A stretch of DNA of 23,833 bases, taken from positions 1-23,833 of the IMG/VR virus record IMGVR_UViG_3300022743_000021; one strand, written 5' to 3'. The translations under genes were made by a program, and so were the position numbers. Of the stretch, positions 1 through 6,613 are shown piece by piece (positions within the stretch are counted from its first letter, which is position 1; each line of letters begins with the position of its first letter). The notes under the pieces were generated by a model that was not told the DNA's origin, did no database searches, and worked only from the letters and a program-made list of their open reading frames with translations. Source of the DNA: a virus.

Positions 1-1877
1 AACAAGATGCTGTTGTTGGGTCCTTGGCCGTCAATGCCGGTCCTGGTTTGGTGGACGTGTACAACTTGGTTCGCGGCCGTTACTCCAGCCCGGCCAACCA
101 ATACGTCCCTACAGACTACACCCCGTACACCAACGCCAAATACCGGGCGTCCGACGGGGAAGAACTTGTAATCGACGTGGACTACCCCTACACGAACAAC
201 GTGCAGGGTGTACACGACTTGGCTCGCATCCACATGGAGGACACGCGTAACGCTCTGTCCATCACGGCTGACTTCTCCTACGCGGCCTGGCGCTTGCGCC
301 CCGGCGACCGCCTGACCTTGACCTTGCCTTTGTTCGGCATGACCAACAAGGTGTTCAGGGTGCTGGACAAGTCGTACAAGGTGGGGGAACCCATCAAGCT
401 GGCCTTGAAAGAGGACGACCCCACCATCTGGGACCAATCAGACGCTGTTGTTGAGGATGAGACACCCAACACCGACTTGCCAGACCCGTTCTCCATCCCT
501 TTGGTGCAAGGTCTGGCTGCGGAGTCTGGGGAGGATGTGCTGCTGGTGCTTGGGTCGGGCGACATTGTGTCTCGCCTGAAAGTATCGTGGCAGCAGACTG
601 GCTACCTTGGCGCATCTTTCGTCGAAATACAAGCCAAAAAGACGGTCACCAATACGTGGGAATCCGTTACGGTGGCCATGTCGAATGGCTCTACGTACTT
701 CTCCGGTGTGCAGGACGGTGAGGCGTACACGGTTCGTGCCCGGGTCTTCAATGCTACCCTAGGTATCAGCGGAGACTGGTCATATCTCACTCACACCATC
801 ATTGGCAAGTCATCCCCGCCTCCAGATGTACCAACACTGACCATCTACGGCACTACCCTAGCCTGGACCCCGGTGTCCGTGCTTGATCTGCGTGGCTACC
901 AAGTTCGGTTCCATGTTGGGAACAACGTCAACTGGGCCAGTGCCACGCCCATGCACTCAGGTTTCCTGACCGAGACGCCATACAGCATGACCACACTGCC
1001 GACCGGCCCGGTTACGCTTCTCATCAAGGCGGTGGACACCAGCGGAAACGAGTCCGTCAATCCAGCGTACATCATCACCGACCTCGGAGACGCTGCTCTG
1101 GCCAACGTGCTGGTGACCTTCGACCTGGATGCCTTGGGCTACCCCGGTACGATAACCGGTGGGTCGATCTCTGGTGGTAACATTGTTGCAACCGGGCTGG
1201 ACAGCTTCTACGGGCCGGACAACGACAGCTTCTACCACTCCGACACTGGCGGCGGCTCCGCTATCGGGGACAACTACCCGTTCTACGACCCTGCGTCTTG
1301 GGGTGAGTTGGTGTACACCACGCTTGGGTATGTCCCACCGACCATCTTGACTGGCAGCAACGCCACGCTGCTGCTGACTACCGAGGGTGCGGCCACCACC
1401 ACGATCGAGTACCGCATCATTGGGCCAGGCTCTTTCTTCGGACTGGACTCCAGCAGTTTCTACGGCTCATCCAACTCCGGCAGCTTCTACGGGCCGGACA
1501 ATGACCCAACCTACGCGGATGCCACACCATGGGCACCTTGGCCCGGCCAGATTCCCGCCACTGCTGATGTGTACCAGTTCCGTGTCACATTGACACCCTC
1601 AACTGTGCAGCCCAAGATCACCTACATGGCGTTCGTGATCGACGCGCCGGACATCGAGGAGCAAGTGAACGACTTGCCCATCAGCGCGAGCGGAACCACC
1701 ATCCCGCTGACCAGCAATTTCACCAAAGTCGTCAACATTCAGGCCACCCTGCAAGCCAACTTGTCTGGGGGCGAGACCGTGGAGATTGACAAGATCAGCA
1801 GACTGGTCAAGGTGTACAATTCTTCCCACGTCGCAGTGTCCGGCGCGACCGTGGATTTGACTGTCAAAGGCTACTGA
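1..1877 (+). CDS. Tail-tip / host-specificity (J-like) protein, 5' end missing
   Basis: The reading frame is open to the left edge (codons run from base 3 without a stop), so the N-terminus lies outside the window; the first candidate start inside it, a TTG at 24, is probably not real. The first roughly 140 visible residues look like the C-terminal part of the siphoviral 'putative phage tail protein' / lambda J family: a beta-rich stretch containing a 'RPGDRLTLTLP' segment. Two fibronectin-III-like segments follow, at about residues 150-265 and 266-350, the second ending in 'IKAVDTSGNES'. After them come repeated aromatic motifs (SFYGPDND, SFFGLDSSSFYG) around residues 390-500 and a beta-rich C-terminus. 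In this family the protein forms the tip of the tail and contacts the host receptor. The tail fibre starts 2 bases after the stop. Family assignment is from overall pattern, not from a search. Confidence 0.85.
   Translation, partial: QDAVVGSLAVNAGPGLVDVYNLVRGRYSSPANQYVPTDYTPYTNAKYRASDGEELVIDVDYPYTNNVQGVHDLARIHMEDTRNALSITADFSYAAWRLRPGDRLTLTLPLFGMTNKVFRVLDKSYKVGEPIKLALKEDDPTIWDQSDAVVEDETPNTDLPDPFSIPLVQGLAAESGEDVLLVLGSGDIVSRLKVSWQQTGYLGASFVEIQAKKTVTNTWESVTVAMSNGSTYFSGVQDGEAYTVRARVFNATLGISGDWSYLTHTIIGKSSPPPDVPTLTIYGTTLAWTPVSVLDLRGYQVRFHVGNNVNWASATPMHSGFLTETPYSMTTLPTGPVTLLIKAVDTSGNESVNPAYIITDLGDAALANVLVTFDLDALGYPGTITGGSISGGNIVATGLDSFYGPDNDSFYHSDTGGGSAIGDNYPFYDPASWGELVYTTLGYVPPTILTGSNATLLLTTEGAATTTIEYRIIGPGSFFGLDSSSFYGSSNSGSFYGPDNDPTYADATPWAPWPGQIPATADVYQFRVTLTPSTVQPKITYMAFVIDAPDIEEQVNDLPISASGTTIPLTSNFTKVVNIQATLQANLSGGETVEIDKISRLVKVYNSSHVAVSGATVDLTVKGY
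1202..1505 (+). repeat. Near-identical 25-bp direct repeats inside the tail-tip gene
   Basis: The copies at 1202-1226 and 1481-1505 differ at one base; the shared core begins CAGCTTCTACGGGCCGG. Both encode SFYGPDND. A degenerate third copy of the SFYG motif lies near 1455-1467. The DNA identity exceeds what the shared amino acids require, which suggests a fairly recent duplication. Confidence 0.85.
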
Positions 1878-1879
1878 AA

Positions 1880-3232
1880 ATGACGATGCTTCCCGCACGA
1901 ACAGGTGTAAGCGACACCTACCCTAACCCAACCAACGGCGTTGCCAGAGCCTCTCTTGGCACCATCTGGGACGTTCTCAACGAGGCGTACCAAGCTGCCG
2001 AAGTCAGCGTCGTGGCATCCGCCACAATCGACATTGGCGGACAGGCAAGCATGAAGCTGCTTGTCACCGGCACGGCGTCGATCACGAGCCTGGGCACCAA
2101 CTACCGAGGGCCTGTGGTCGTGCGATTCTCCGGCACACCGACGCTTACCCACAACGCCACCACCTTGCTCCTGCCCAACAGCGCCAACATCTCCGTGGTG
2201 GCTGGGGATGTAGCGATCTTCGCTCCGAAGACGACCTCGGGCACGGTCAATGGGTGGCAGTGCGTGAGTTACGTTCCCAGCACGGCTGCGGGTGCAAGGT
2301 CCAACCTTGGTCTTGGTACAGCTGCGGTGCTGAACGTGGGCACAGGTGCTAACTCTGTGGTTCAGTTGGATTCGTCCGGCAAGTTGCCTGCCGTGGACGG
2401 TTCTGCTCTTACTGGTATTGGTGGTAGTAGCATACGTGTACGTAGCCTTACATCTGGTACGGTATATACAACACCCTCTGATGTGAAGCGGTTGTATGTG
2501 TTTGTATCAGGTGCTACAGGATCGGCTAGTAGGACTACCCCTAGCTATTCCGTTGGTGGAGCTGGAGGTCCCGGGTACTCCGAGAAATACTATGCAACAC
2601 CAGCTGCGTCATATACCTATAGTATTGGCGCTGGAGGTACGATGTCTGGTAATACCAACACCTCCGGTGGTACTACCACGTTTGATGTGATGACAGTCAC
2701 TGGTTCAAGTGGTGGAACCGTTAATGGGGCCGGTGGGGCCGGTGGGGTTGGTTCCGGTGGAACTTTCAGCGCCACTGGAGGTTCTGGCGGAGCTAGCGGG
2801 GGCGCAGGCGGCGGGGGTGGTGGAGGCGGCGGAGCCGGTTCGCGCGCCGGTAATGGATACGCCGGTGGTGCAGGTGCGCCGAGCGCAGGATCCAATGGAG
2901 CGGGTGGCGGTGGCACAGGTGGCTCCGGAGCCTCTGGTCTTAGTGGTGGAGTCGGGGGGCTTGCCGCCACCTCTCAAAACGTCAGTGCTATTGCATTATC
3001 TCCGGGTGTCGAATCTCCCGGAACTCCGAAGTTCCTCGCGGGAGCTTCTGGATCTGTTGCAGGCTGTGGTTCTCCACAATTCTCCGGTGGATACGGTGCA
3101 TCTGCGCAAGTATTATTCCCCACAGTCAACCTCAGCTTCAGCCCGTATGCTGCAGGTGGTCAAGCAGGGGATGGTGGCACCGGTGCAAGTAATGGGCAAC
3201 CCGGTCAAATTATTCTTTTCGAGATGATCTAA
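1880..3232 (+). CDS. Tail fibre with glycine-rich C-terminal domain
   Basis: This 450-residue protein starts at ATG 1880, two bases after the tail-tip stop, and has AAAGG a few bases upstream. Residues 1 to about 180 are a beta-rich fibre region with 'SNLGLGTAAVLNVGTGANSV' and 'DSSGKLPAVDGSAL' segments that are typical of phage tail fibres. From about residue 185 the protein becomes strongly glycine, serine and alanine rich, with an uninterrupted run of nine glycines near residue 310, and it ends in GQPGQIILFEMI. Glycine-rich tips of this sort are known in phage adhesins, where they can pack as polyglycine-II bundles and present variable loops to the receptor. Base composition and codon use shift near position 2410: the C-terminal half uses more A/T-ending codons than the N-terminal half. 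This suggests the tip was acquired by recombination. The receptor is unknown. Confidence 0.85.
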   Translation: MTMLPARTGVSDTYPNPTNGVARASLGTIWDVLNEAYQAAEVSVVASATIDIGGQASMKLLVTGTASITSLGTNYRGPVVVRFSGTPTLTHNATTLLLPNSANISVVAGDVAIFAPKTTSGTVNGWQCVSYVPSTAAGARSNLGLGTAAVLNVGTGANSVVQLDSSGKLPAVDGSALTGIGGSSIRVRSLTSGTVYTTPSDVKRLYVFVSGATGSASRTTPSYSVGGAGGPGYSEKYYATPAASYTYSIGAGGTMSGNTNTSGGTTTFDVMTVTGSSGGTVNGAGGAGGVGSGGTFSATGGSGGASGGAGGGGGGGGGAGSRAGNGYAGGAGAPSAGSNGAGGGGTGGSGASGLSGGVGGLAATSQNVSAIALSPGVESPGTPKFLAGASGSVAGCGSPQFSGGYGASAQVLFPTVNLSFSPYAAGGQAGDGGTGASNGQPGQIILFEMI

Positions 3233-3233
3233 C

Positions 3234-3653
3234 ATGCGAGTAGCAATTCTAAACAAAGACGGCATTGTAATCAACACAGTCATTGTTGACTCACTGAGCG
3301 AGATTGTGGACTCGGTAGTGTGCCCAGACCACATCGGTATTGGCCACCACATTGATGAACCCGTGCCTGCTATACCGGCAGAAGCACCTGTGCCGCAAAC
3401 CAAATGCACCCCACTGCAATTCATCGAGAAGTTCACGGATACCGAACAACTTGCCATTGTGACTGCGGCAATGTCTTCCCCTGCACTTCGACTCTGGTAT
3501 GACAAGTTGATGGCATCTCAAGAGGTGGTATTTTCCGACCCTCGCATGTCATCCGGCATGGAAGCCCTCGTGACGTTCGGCTTGATCTCTGAAGCCCGGT
3601 CCGAGGAAATCTTGCCCTTGTCCCTACGCAGCACCGGAATGCAGACAGTATGA
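3234..3653 (+). CDS. Small tail-accessory protein (tail fibre assembly-like)
   Basis: A 139-residue protein that begins one base after the tail-fibre stop. The N-terminus (VAILNKDGIVINTVIVDS) resembles the short 'current value and comment' strand found in phage tail-accessory proteins. A proline-rich linker follows at about residues 44-55. The C-terminal half (FTDTEQLAIVTAAM ... LWYDKLMAS ... GMEALVTFGLISEARSEEIL) has the helical pattern of small proteins encoded next to phage tail fibres. Position directly after the fibre gene suggests help in fibre assembly or a minor tail component. No catalytic residues are visible and the function is inferred from context. Confidence 0.75.
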   Translation: MRVAILNKDGIVINTVIVDSLSEIVDSVVCPDHIGIGHHIDEPVPAIPAEAPVPQTKCTPLQFIEKFTDTEQLAIVTAAMSSPALRLWYDKLMASQEVVFSDPRMSSGMEALVTFGLISEARSEEILPLSLRSTGMQTV

Positions 3654-3922
3654 TTCCCACCATACCAGCACATACCTTCACCTATGCTGGGTGTACTCAC
3701 AACGTGTACCACTGCAAAGCTGGGGAAGGCTTGCCAAGGCACGAACACACTTTCCAGCATGCAACGGTGTGCCACGCTGGCAAGGTCATCATTCGCAAAG
3801 AAAACTTAGAGATGTTCGCTGACAAGAGCACCACGCCCATTGTCCTGAAAGAGAATGCGTGGCACGAAATTGAGGCGGTAGAAGATGGAACAGTCTTCGA
3901 GAACATTTTTGTCGCACAATGA
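3650..3922 (+). CDS. Mini-cupin protein
   Basis: A 90-residue protein whose ATG overlaps the preceding stop (ATGA). The stretch 'GLPRHEHTFQHATVCHAGK' (about residues 27-45) matches cupin motif 1, with histidines at 31, 33 and 37; a histidine stands near where the usual glutamate would be. The second motif is weaker, around 'NAWHEIEAVEDGTVFEN' (His72). The length fits a single beta-barrel cupin. Such proteins usually bind a metal or a small ligand; here the barrel may be a structural or tail-associated module because it sits between the tail and lysis genes. Enzymatic activity cannot be claimed. Confidence 0.75.
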   Translation: MIPTIPAHTFTYAGCTHNVYHCKAGEGLPRHEHTFQHATVCHAGKVIIRKENLEMFADKSTTPIVLKENAWHEIEAVEDGTVFENIFVAQ

Positions 3923-4413
3923 TCTACCTCGCCGTCATCCTCAACCCAAATTCCACCCCGGGCAAGCTGTGCAAGTTCTGGACCGGCTTGCCAGCGTACC
4001 ATTGTGGGTTTCTGGACATGGAAGGGCAGATGTTCTATGACATGCACCTGCTGATGCGCAGGCGGCCCTGGCCCTGGCCCTTGTACACCACATCGCAGGT
4101 GGCGCTGTTCCCAACCTTGGTGACCAAAGAGACTCTGGAGTCGGCTCTCAGCTCAGAGTTGGGCACTTACGGGTATCTGGACTACCTGATGTTCGCGTTG
4201 CGCCCATTTTTCCACCTGTTTGGGCGTTCGACACCCAACGCAGGCGGTCTGATCTGCTCCGAACTGTGCAACAACTTGCTGGTGTGCAGTGGGCATAACA
4301 CACCGTGGGACTCTGGCGATGCACCGCCCTCACCGGCAGACCTCTACAGGTATTTTGCAGCGCAGCAACAGCCCATAATGGCATTTGATGGCACCAAAAC
4401 CATGCAACAATGA
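3919..4413 (+). CDS. Permuted papain-like (YiiX/NlpC-P60-type) hydrolase
   Basis: A 164-residue protein that overlaps the cupin gene by ATGA. The order of candidate catalytic residues is His first (AYHCGF, His28) and Cys later (GLICSEL, Cys113, followed by Glu115). This is the order in circularly permuted papain-fold enzymes such as the YiiX/YaeF group, where the 'CSE' motif is typical. Between them lies 'YGYLDYLMFALR', also like the family. Members cleave amide or thioester bonds; in a phage the likely substrates are cell-wall peptides or lipid-linked groups. The place just before the holin candidates suggests a role in lysis or wall processing. It has no signal peptide. The fold call is from motif order only. 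Confidence 0.7.
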   Translation: MIYLAVILNPNSTPGKLCKFWTGLPAYHCGFLDMEGQMFYDMHLLMRRRPWPWPLYTTSQVALFPTLVTKETLESALSSELGTYGYLDYLMFALRPFFHLFGRSTPNAGGLICSELCNNLLVCSGHNTPWDSGDAPPSPADLYRYFAAQQQPIMAFDGTKTMQQ

Positions 4414-4739
4414 GCGTTGCACTACTGACCATCACCATGCCTCATTCTTCCATACCTGACCTCGACGTATTCGCCTCCAAGGCAGCGGGATTCATCGGGG
4501 CTTGCTTGTCCTTCACCTTCATGAAGGGCACTATGCCCGAGAAGATCACCATGTTCCTGGGCGGTTGCGCCTTGTCATACTATGGTGCTCAGTGGATGGC
4601 CACACGCAGTGGCTTGCCACTGGAGTTGACCTCGCTGTTCGTTGGCTTTTTCGGCATGGCCGTCTGCTCAAAGGTGTACGACACCGTGCGCATGATGGAC
4701 TTAGAGAGTATGATTCGTGGGTTCCTCCCGAAGAAGTGA
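4410..4739 (+). CDS. Putative holin, multi-span membrane protein
   Basis: A 109-residue protein overlapping the previous gene by ATGA. After a short N-terminus it has hydrophobic stretches at about residues 25-40, 46-62 and 70-88, then an amphipathic, positively charged C-terminus (MIRGFLPKK). Size and pattern match phage holins with three short membrane segments, including the conserved-looking 'KITMFLGGCALSYYGAQWM' and 'GFFGMAVCSKVYDTV' regions. Holins form lesions in the inner membrane and time lysis. A second in-frame ATG at codon 10 (MPHSSI) could give a shorter product, as in dual-start holin genes, but no clear second ribosome site is seen. It lies at the start of a lysis cassette. Confidence 0.7.
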   Translation: MSVALLTITMPHSSIPDLDVFASKAAGFIGACLSFTFMKGTMPEKITMFLGGCALSYYGAQWMATRSGLPLELTSLFVGFFGMAVCSKVYDTVRMMDLESMIRGFLPKK

Positions 4740-4745
4740 ACGACC

Positions 4746-5003
4746 ATGGACCTGATGCTTACCACCACTTGCTGCGCCTTGGTACTGATCTCGGCGTGCA
4801 GCTTCCTCGCCGTCTGGTCTCATCGGTTTGAGGACACCAACATTCAGCGTCTGTGCTTCGCCGGTATGGCAATCTTCGCCTTGGGCTTGGCCTACGAGTT
4901 CTGGCGCACCGACTACGCGGCCGACAAGGTGCAGATCTTCATTTGGCTGGTGGCCGGGTACACCGCTGAAACTACCCGGAAAATACGGGCGAAAGGCGAA
5001 TGA
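4746..5003 (+). CDS. Small membrane protein in lysis cassette
   Basis: An 85-residue protein starting at ATG 4746, six bases after the preceding stop. It has a hydrophobic N-terminal segment (about residues 5-24), a second at about 36-52 and a third, weaker one around 63-72, and ends in a basic tail (TTRKIRAKGE). No family is recognised. Its location between two holin-like genes suggests an antiholin, an accessory holin or another lysis regulator. A cysteine preceded by I-S-A resembles a lipobox, but the N-terminus carries no positive charge, so lipid modification is unlikely. Confidence 0.7.
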   Translation: MDLMLTTTCCALVLISACSFLAVWSHRFEDTNIQRLCFAGMAIFALGLAYEFWRTDYAADKVQIFIWLVAGYTAETTRKIRAKGE

Positions 5004-5479
5004 TGCTTGAAATTCTGGGATTGGTATTCGGCGGCGCAAGCCGTCTTGTTCAGCACTGGATGGACCTGAAGGACAAAGACAAGGAGCGAGACCACGAGCA
5101 CCGCATGACGATGGTGCAAGTCGAGCTCCAGGACAAGCGGCTTGCCCATGACGCCGAGATGCGCCGGGCGGACGCTCAAGCGGCTGAATCCGCATCCGAG
5201 TGGGATGCCTTGAAGGTGGCCGTGGCCAGCCAGACAGCGGAAGCTCGCGCTGCGGGCGGTTGGGTGGCCAAGTTCTCCGCAGCGATGCGGCCCCTGCTCA
5301 CGTTCTACCACTGCATCATCATGTACACGGTGCACAAGTGTGCGCTGTTCTACTTGGCCATGATGGCCAACATGACTTGGGCCACTGCCTTCGTGGCCAT
5401 CTATGGTGACTTCGACCGTGGTATCGTGGGAAGCATCATCGGCTACTGGTTCATGGACCGTGGGCTGCGGAAGAAGTAA
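5000..5479 (+). CDS. Holin-like protein with coiled coil and C-terminal membrane segments
   Basis: A 159-residue protein overlapping the previous gene by ATGA. Residues about 22-85 are highly charged and heptad-like (LKDKDKERDHEHRM ... DKRLAHDAEMRRADAQAAE), predicting a coiled coil. Then comes 'GGWVAKFSAAMRPLLTFYH' and two or three hydrophobic segments (about residues 100-155), ending in 'IGYWFMDRGLRKK'. This arrangement, with an arginine-proline just before the first membrane span and a W/F-R-x-L-R-K end, resembles the '3TM holin' family known from phages and gene-transfer agents. It sits immediately before the endolysin gene, so it may be the principal holin, with the gene at 4410 as partner or antagonist. 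It is not a spanin by architecture. Confidence 0.75.
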   Translation: MMLEILGLVFGGASRLVQHWMDLKDKDKERDHEHRMTMVQVELQDKRLAHDAEMRRADAQAAESASEWDALKVAVASQTAEARAAGGWVAKFSAAMRPLLTFYHCIIMYTVHKCALFYLAMMANMTWATAFVAIYGDFDRGIVGSIIGYWFMDRGLRKK

Positions 5480-5953
5480 GTGGTCACCTGGTACGAAACG
5501 GCCACTGCCCTGATCGCGCCCTTTGAAGGGTGCCAGGTCTTGCGCGGTGACAAGGTGTACCCCTACTTGGACACCTTGGCCAAGCCGCCCGTCTGGACCA
5601 GAGGCTACGGCATGACGACAGGAATCAGCAAGGGCACCAAACCCATATCCAAGCAAGACGCGTACGCTGAACTGGTGGCCGCCACACAGGCGTATGGCTT
5701 GAGGGTGGCAAGTCTTGCGCCCATGCTGTTGGAGCACCCACTTGCTCACGCAGCTTGCACCAGCTGGTCCTACAACTGCGGGTTGGGCGCGTTCAAGGCC
5801 AGCCGCTTGCGTCGCGCCTTGAACGAGGGACGGCTGGCCGATGCCTGCGACTTGATTACGAAGCCGGACACGGCCGGTGGGGTCGTGTACAAGGGCCTGC
5901 AACGCAGGCGGCAGGCCGAGGCTACGTTGATGCGGCAAGCATTTTTCGGGTAG
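5480..5953 (+). CDS. Endolysin, GH24 lysozyme (muramidase)
   Basis: A 157-residue protein starting with GTG at 5480 directly after the preceding TAA; GGAAG lies six bases upstream. GH24 lysozymes cut the MurNAc-GlcNAc bond of peptidoglycan. Visible signatures are 'IAPFEGC' (catalytic Glu16), 'YPYLD' (Asp31), 'WTRGYGMT' (Thr40) and the C-terminal 'GLQRRRQAEATLM'. The spacing between Glu and Asp is about six residues longer than in T4 lysozyme, so there is a loop insertion near 'RGDK'. No signal peptide or signal-anchor is present, so export should depend on a holin. The last 32 bases overlap the 3' end of the convergent - strand gene. Confidence 0.9.
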   Translation: MVTWYETATALIAPFEGCQVLRGDKVYPYLDTLAKPPVWTRGYGMTTGISKGTKPISKQDAYAELVAATQAYGLRVASLAPMLLEHPLAHAACTSWSYNCGLGAFKASRLRRALNEGRLADACDLITKPDTAGGVVYKGLQRRRQAEATLMRQAFFG

Positions 5954-5957
5954 CCTC
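5918..5957. terminator. Inverted repeat carrying both convergent stop codons; weak two-way terminator candidate
   Basis: GAGGCTAC (5918-5925) and GTAGCCTC (5950-5957) are perfect 8-bp inverted repeats with a 24-base loop. The + strand lysozyme stop TAG (5951-5953) and the - strand stop TAG (5924-5922) lie at mirror positions in the arms. Inside the loop a short ATGC/GCAT stem is followed by TTTTT on the + strand. This could slow or end transcription where the two gene blocks meet, but the structure is weaker than a classic terminator. Confidence 0.4.
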
Positions 5958-6308
5958 TACAAGTTCGGCCACCGGCAGCTTGCCTGTCCATTCCAGAAAC
6001 ACACCGAGCGCCTGATCGACGACCATCGCGTCCGACTTGTTCCACTTGAACCCGCCCTCGGCGCACGCCCGGAATACACCGTGCGCGGCCGCCAAGGCTT
6101 GGTACGGCTCGGAGTCCTGCATCTGTCGGGCCTCCAGGGCCAGGGACAGGACCGTGATCTGCTGGTTGAGCAGCAGCACATGGGTCGCGCAGGACTCTCC
6201 GTCATCCAGCATCAGCAGCTGGATTCGCATGTCCACCACCTTCTGGCGCAGGTTGTTGAGCGCAACCTTGTGCACCAGAGGATTGACTTTCTGTACCCGA
6301 CGTCGCAT
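5922..6308 (-). CDS. Hypothetical protein
   Basis: A 128-residue protein. I chose the ATG at 6308 because it overlaps the TGA of the preceding gene (ATGA), the junction used throughout this block; a longer frame exists but its extra N-terminus is proline- and arginine-rich and overlaps the upstream gene in another frame. The protein starts basic (MRRRVQKVNPL), then is mostly helical, with 'LNNLRQKVVDMRIQLLML' and 'LLLNQQITVLSLALEARQM'. No family or catalytic motif is recognised. It is the last gene of the - strand block and its 3' end overlaps the endolysin gene. Confidence 0.7.
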   Translation of the reverse strand: MRRRVQKVNPLVHKVALNNLRQKVVDMRIQLLMLDDGESCATHVLLLNQQITVLSLALEARQMQDSEPYQALAAAHGVFRACAEGGFKWNKSDAMVVDQALGVFLEWTGKLPVAELVEATRKMLAAST

Positions 6309-6604
6309 CAGCGGTCCAGGAACAGCAGGAACAGGATGCAGCACCCGGCGTGGGCAAGGTGGCTGCGGCCGGACTCGGGGTCCAGCTTCTCGCCGCCAAT
6401 CCAAGCGTCCATGTGGCGCATGAGCGCGTCGTAGTATCTACGCTTGCCATCGGGTACCTTCTTCCAGTTGTCCACGTCGTATTTCTGGGCGCCGAACTCC
6501 AGCACGTCGATGATCGAGGCCACAGTGCCCAGTGGCAGCAGCGACCATCGCAGCTTTCCAGTATCGAGCTTGCGGCCTTCGGGTTGTTTCACAGTACGTT
6601 TCAT
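6308..6604 (-). CDS. dATP/dGTP diphosphohydrolase-like (MazZ/DUF5664-type) protein
   Basis: A 98-residue protein starting at ATG 6604 with a good AAGGAG site that overlaps the stop of the Rad50-like gene. The pattern 'GKLRWSLLP', 'FGAQKYDVDNW', 'YYDALMRHMDAW', 'LDPESGRSHLAHA' matches the small all-alpha phage family annotated as dATP/dGTP diphosphohydrolase, N-terminal domain, which is related to MazG-type pyrophosphohydrolases. Such enzymes hydrolyse purine (d)NTPs to monophosphates; one member, MazZ, supplies dGMP for 2-aminoadenine synthesis in cyanophage S-2L. Acidic and His residues in the D-E-S-G-x-x-H-L-x-H segment are candidates for metal binding. The family call rests on motif memory; the substrate is not known. 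Confidence 0.75.
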   Translation of the reverse strand: MKRTVKQPEGRKLDTGKLRWSLLPLGTVASIIDVLEFGAQKYDVDNWKKVPDGKRRYYDALMRHMDAWIGGEKLDPESGRSHLAHAGCCILFLLFLDR

Positions 6605-6613
6605 AGTGGCTCC

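Noticed and set aside
2700-2960. G-rich runs that could form G-quadruplexes
   Set aside because: They follow directly from glycine codons; no regular four-run pattern beyond that is convincing.
2617-2977. Proline-rich and low-complexity frames opposite the tail-fibre gene
   Set aside because: They are the complement of glycine codons (GGN read as CCN) and have no start context or homology-like pattern.
4746-4820. Lipobox-like I-S-A-C near the N-terminus of the 85-aa membrane protein, suggesting an o-spanin
   Set aside because: The N-terminus lacks positive charge and the protein has further membrane spans, unlike Rz1-type lipoproteins.
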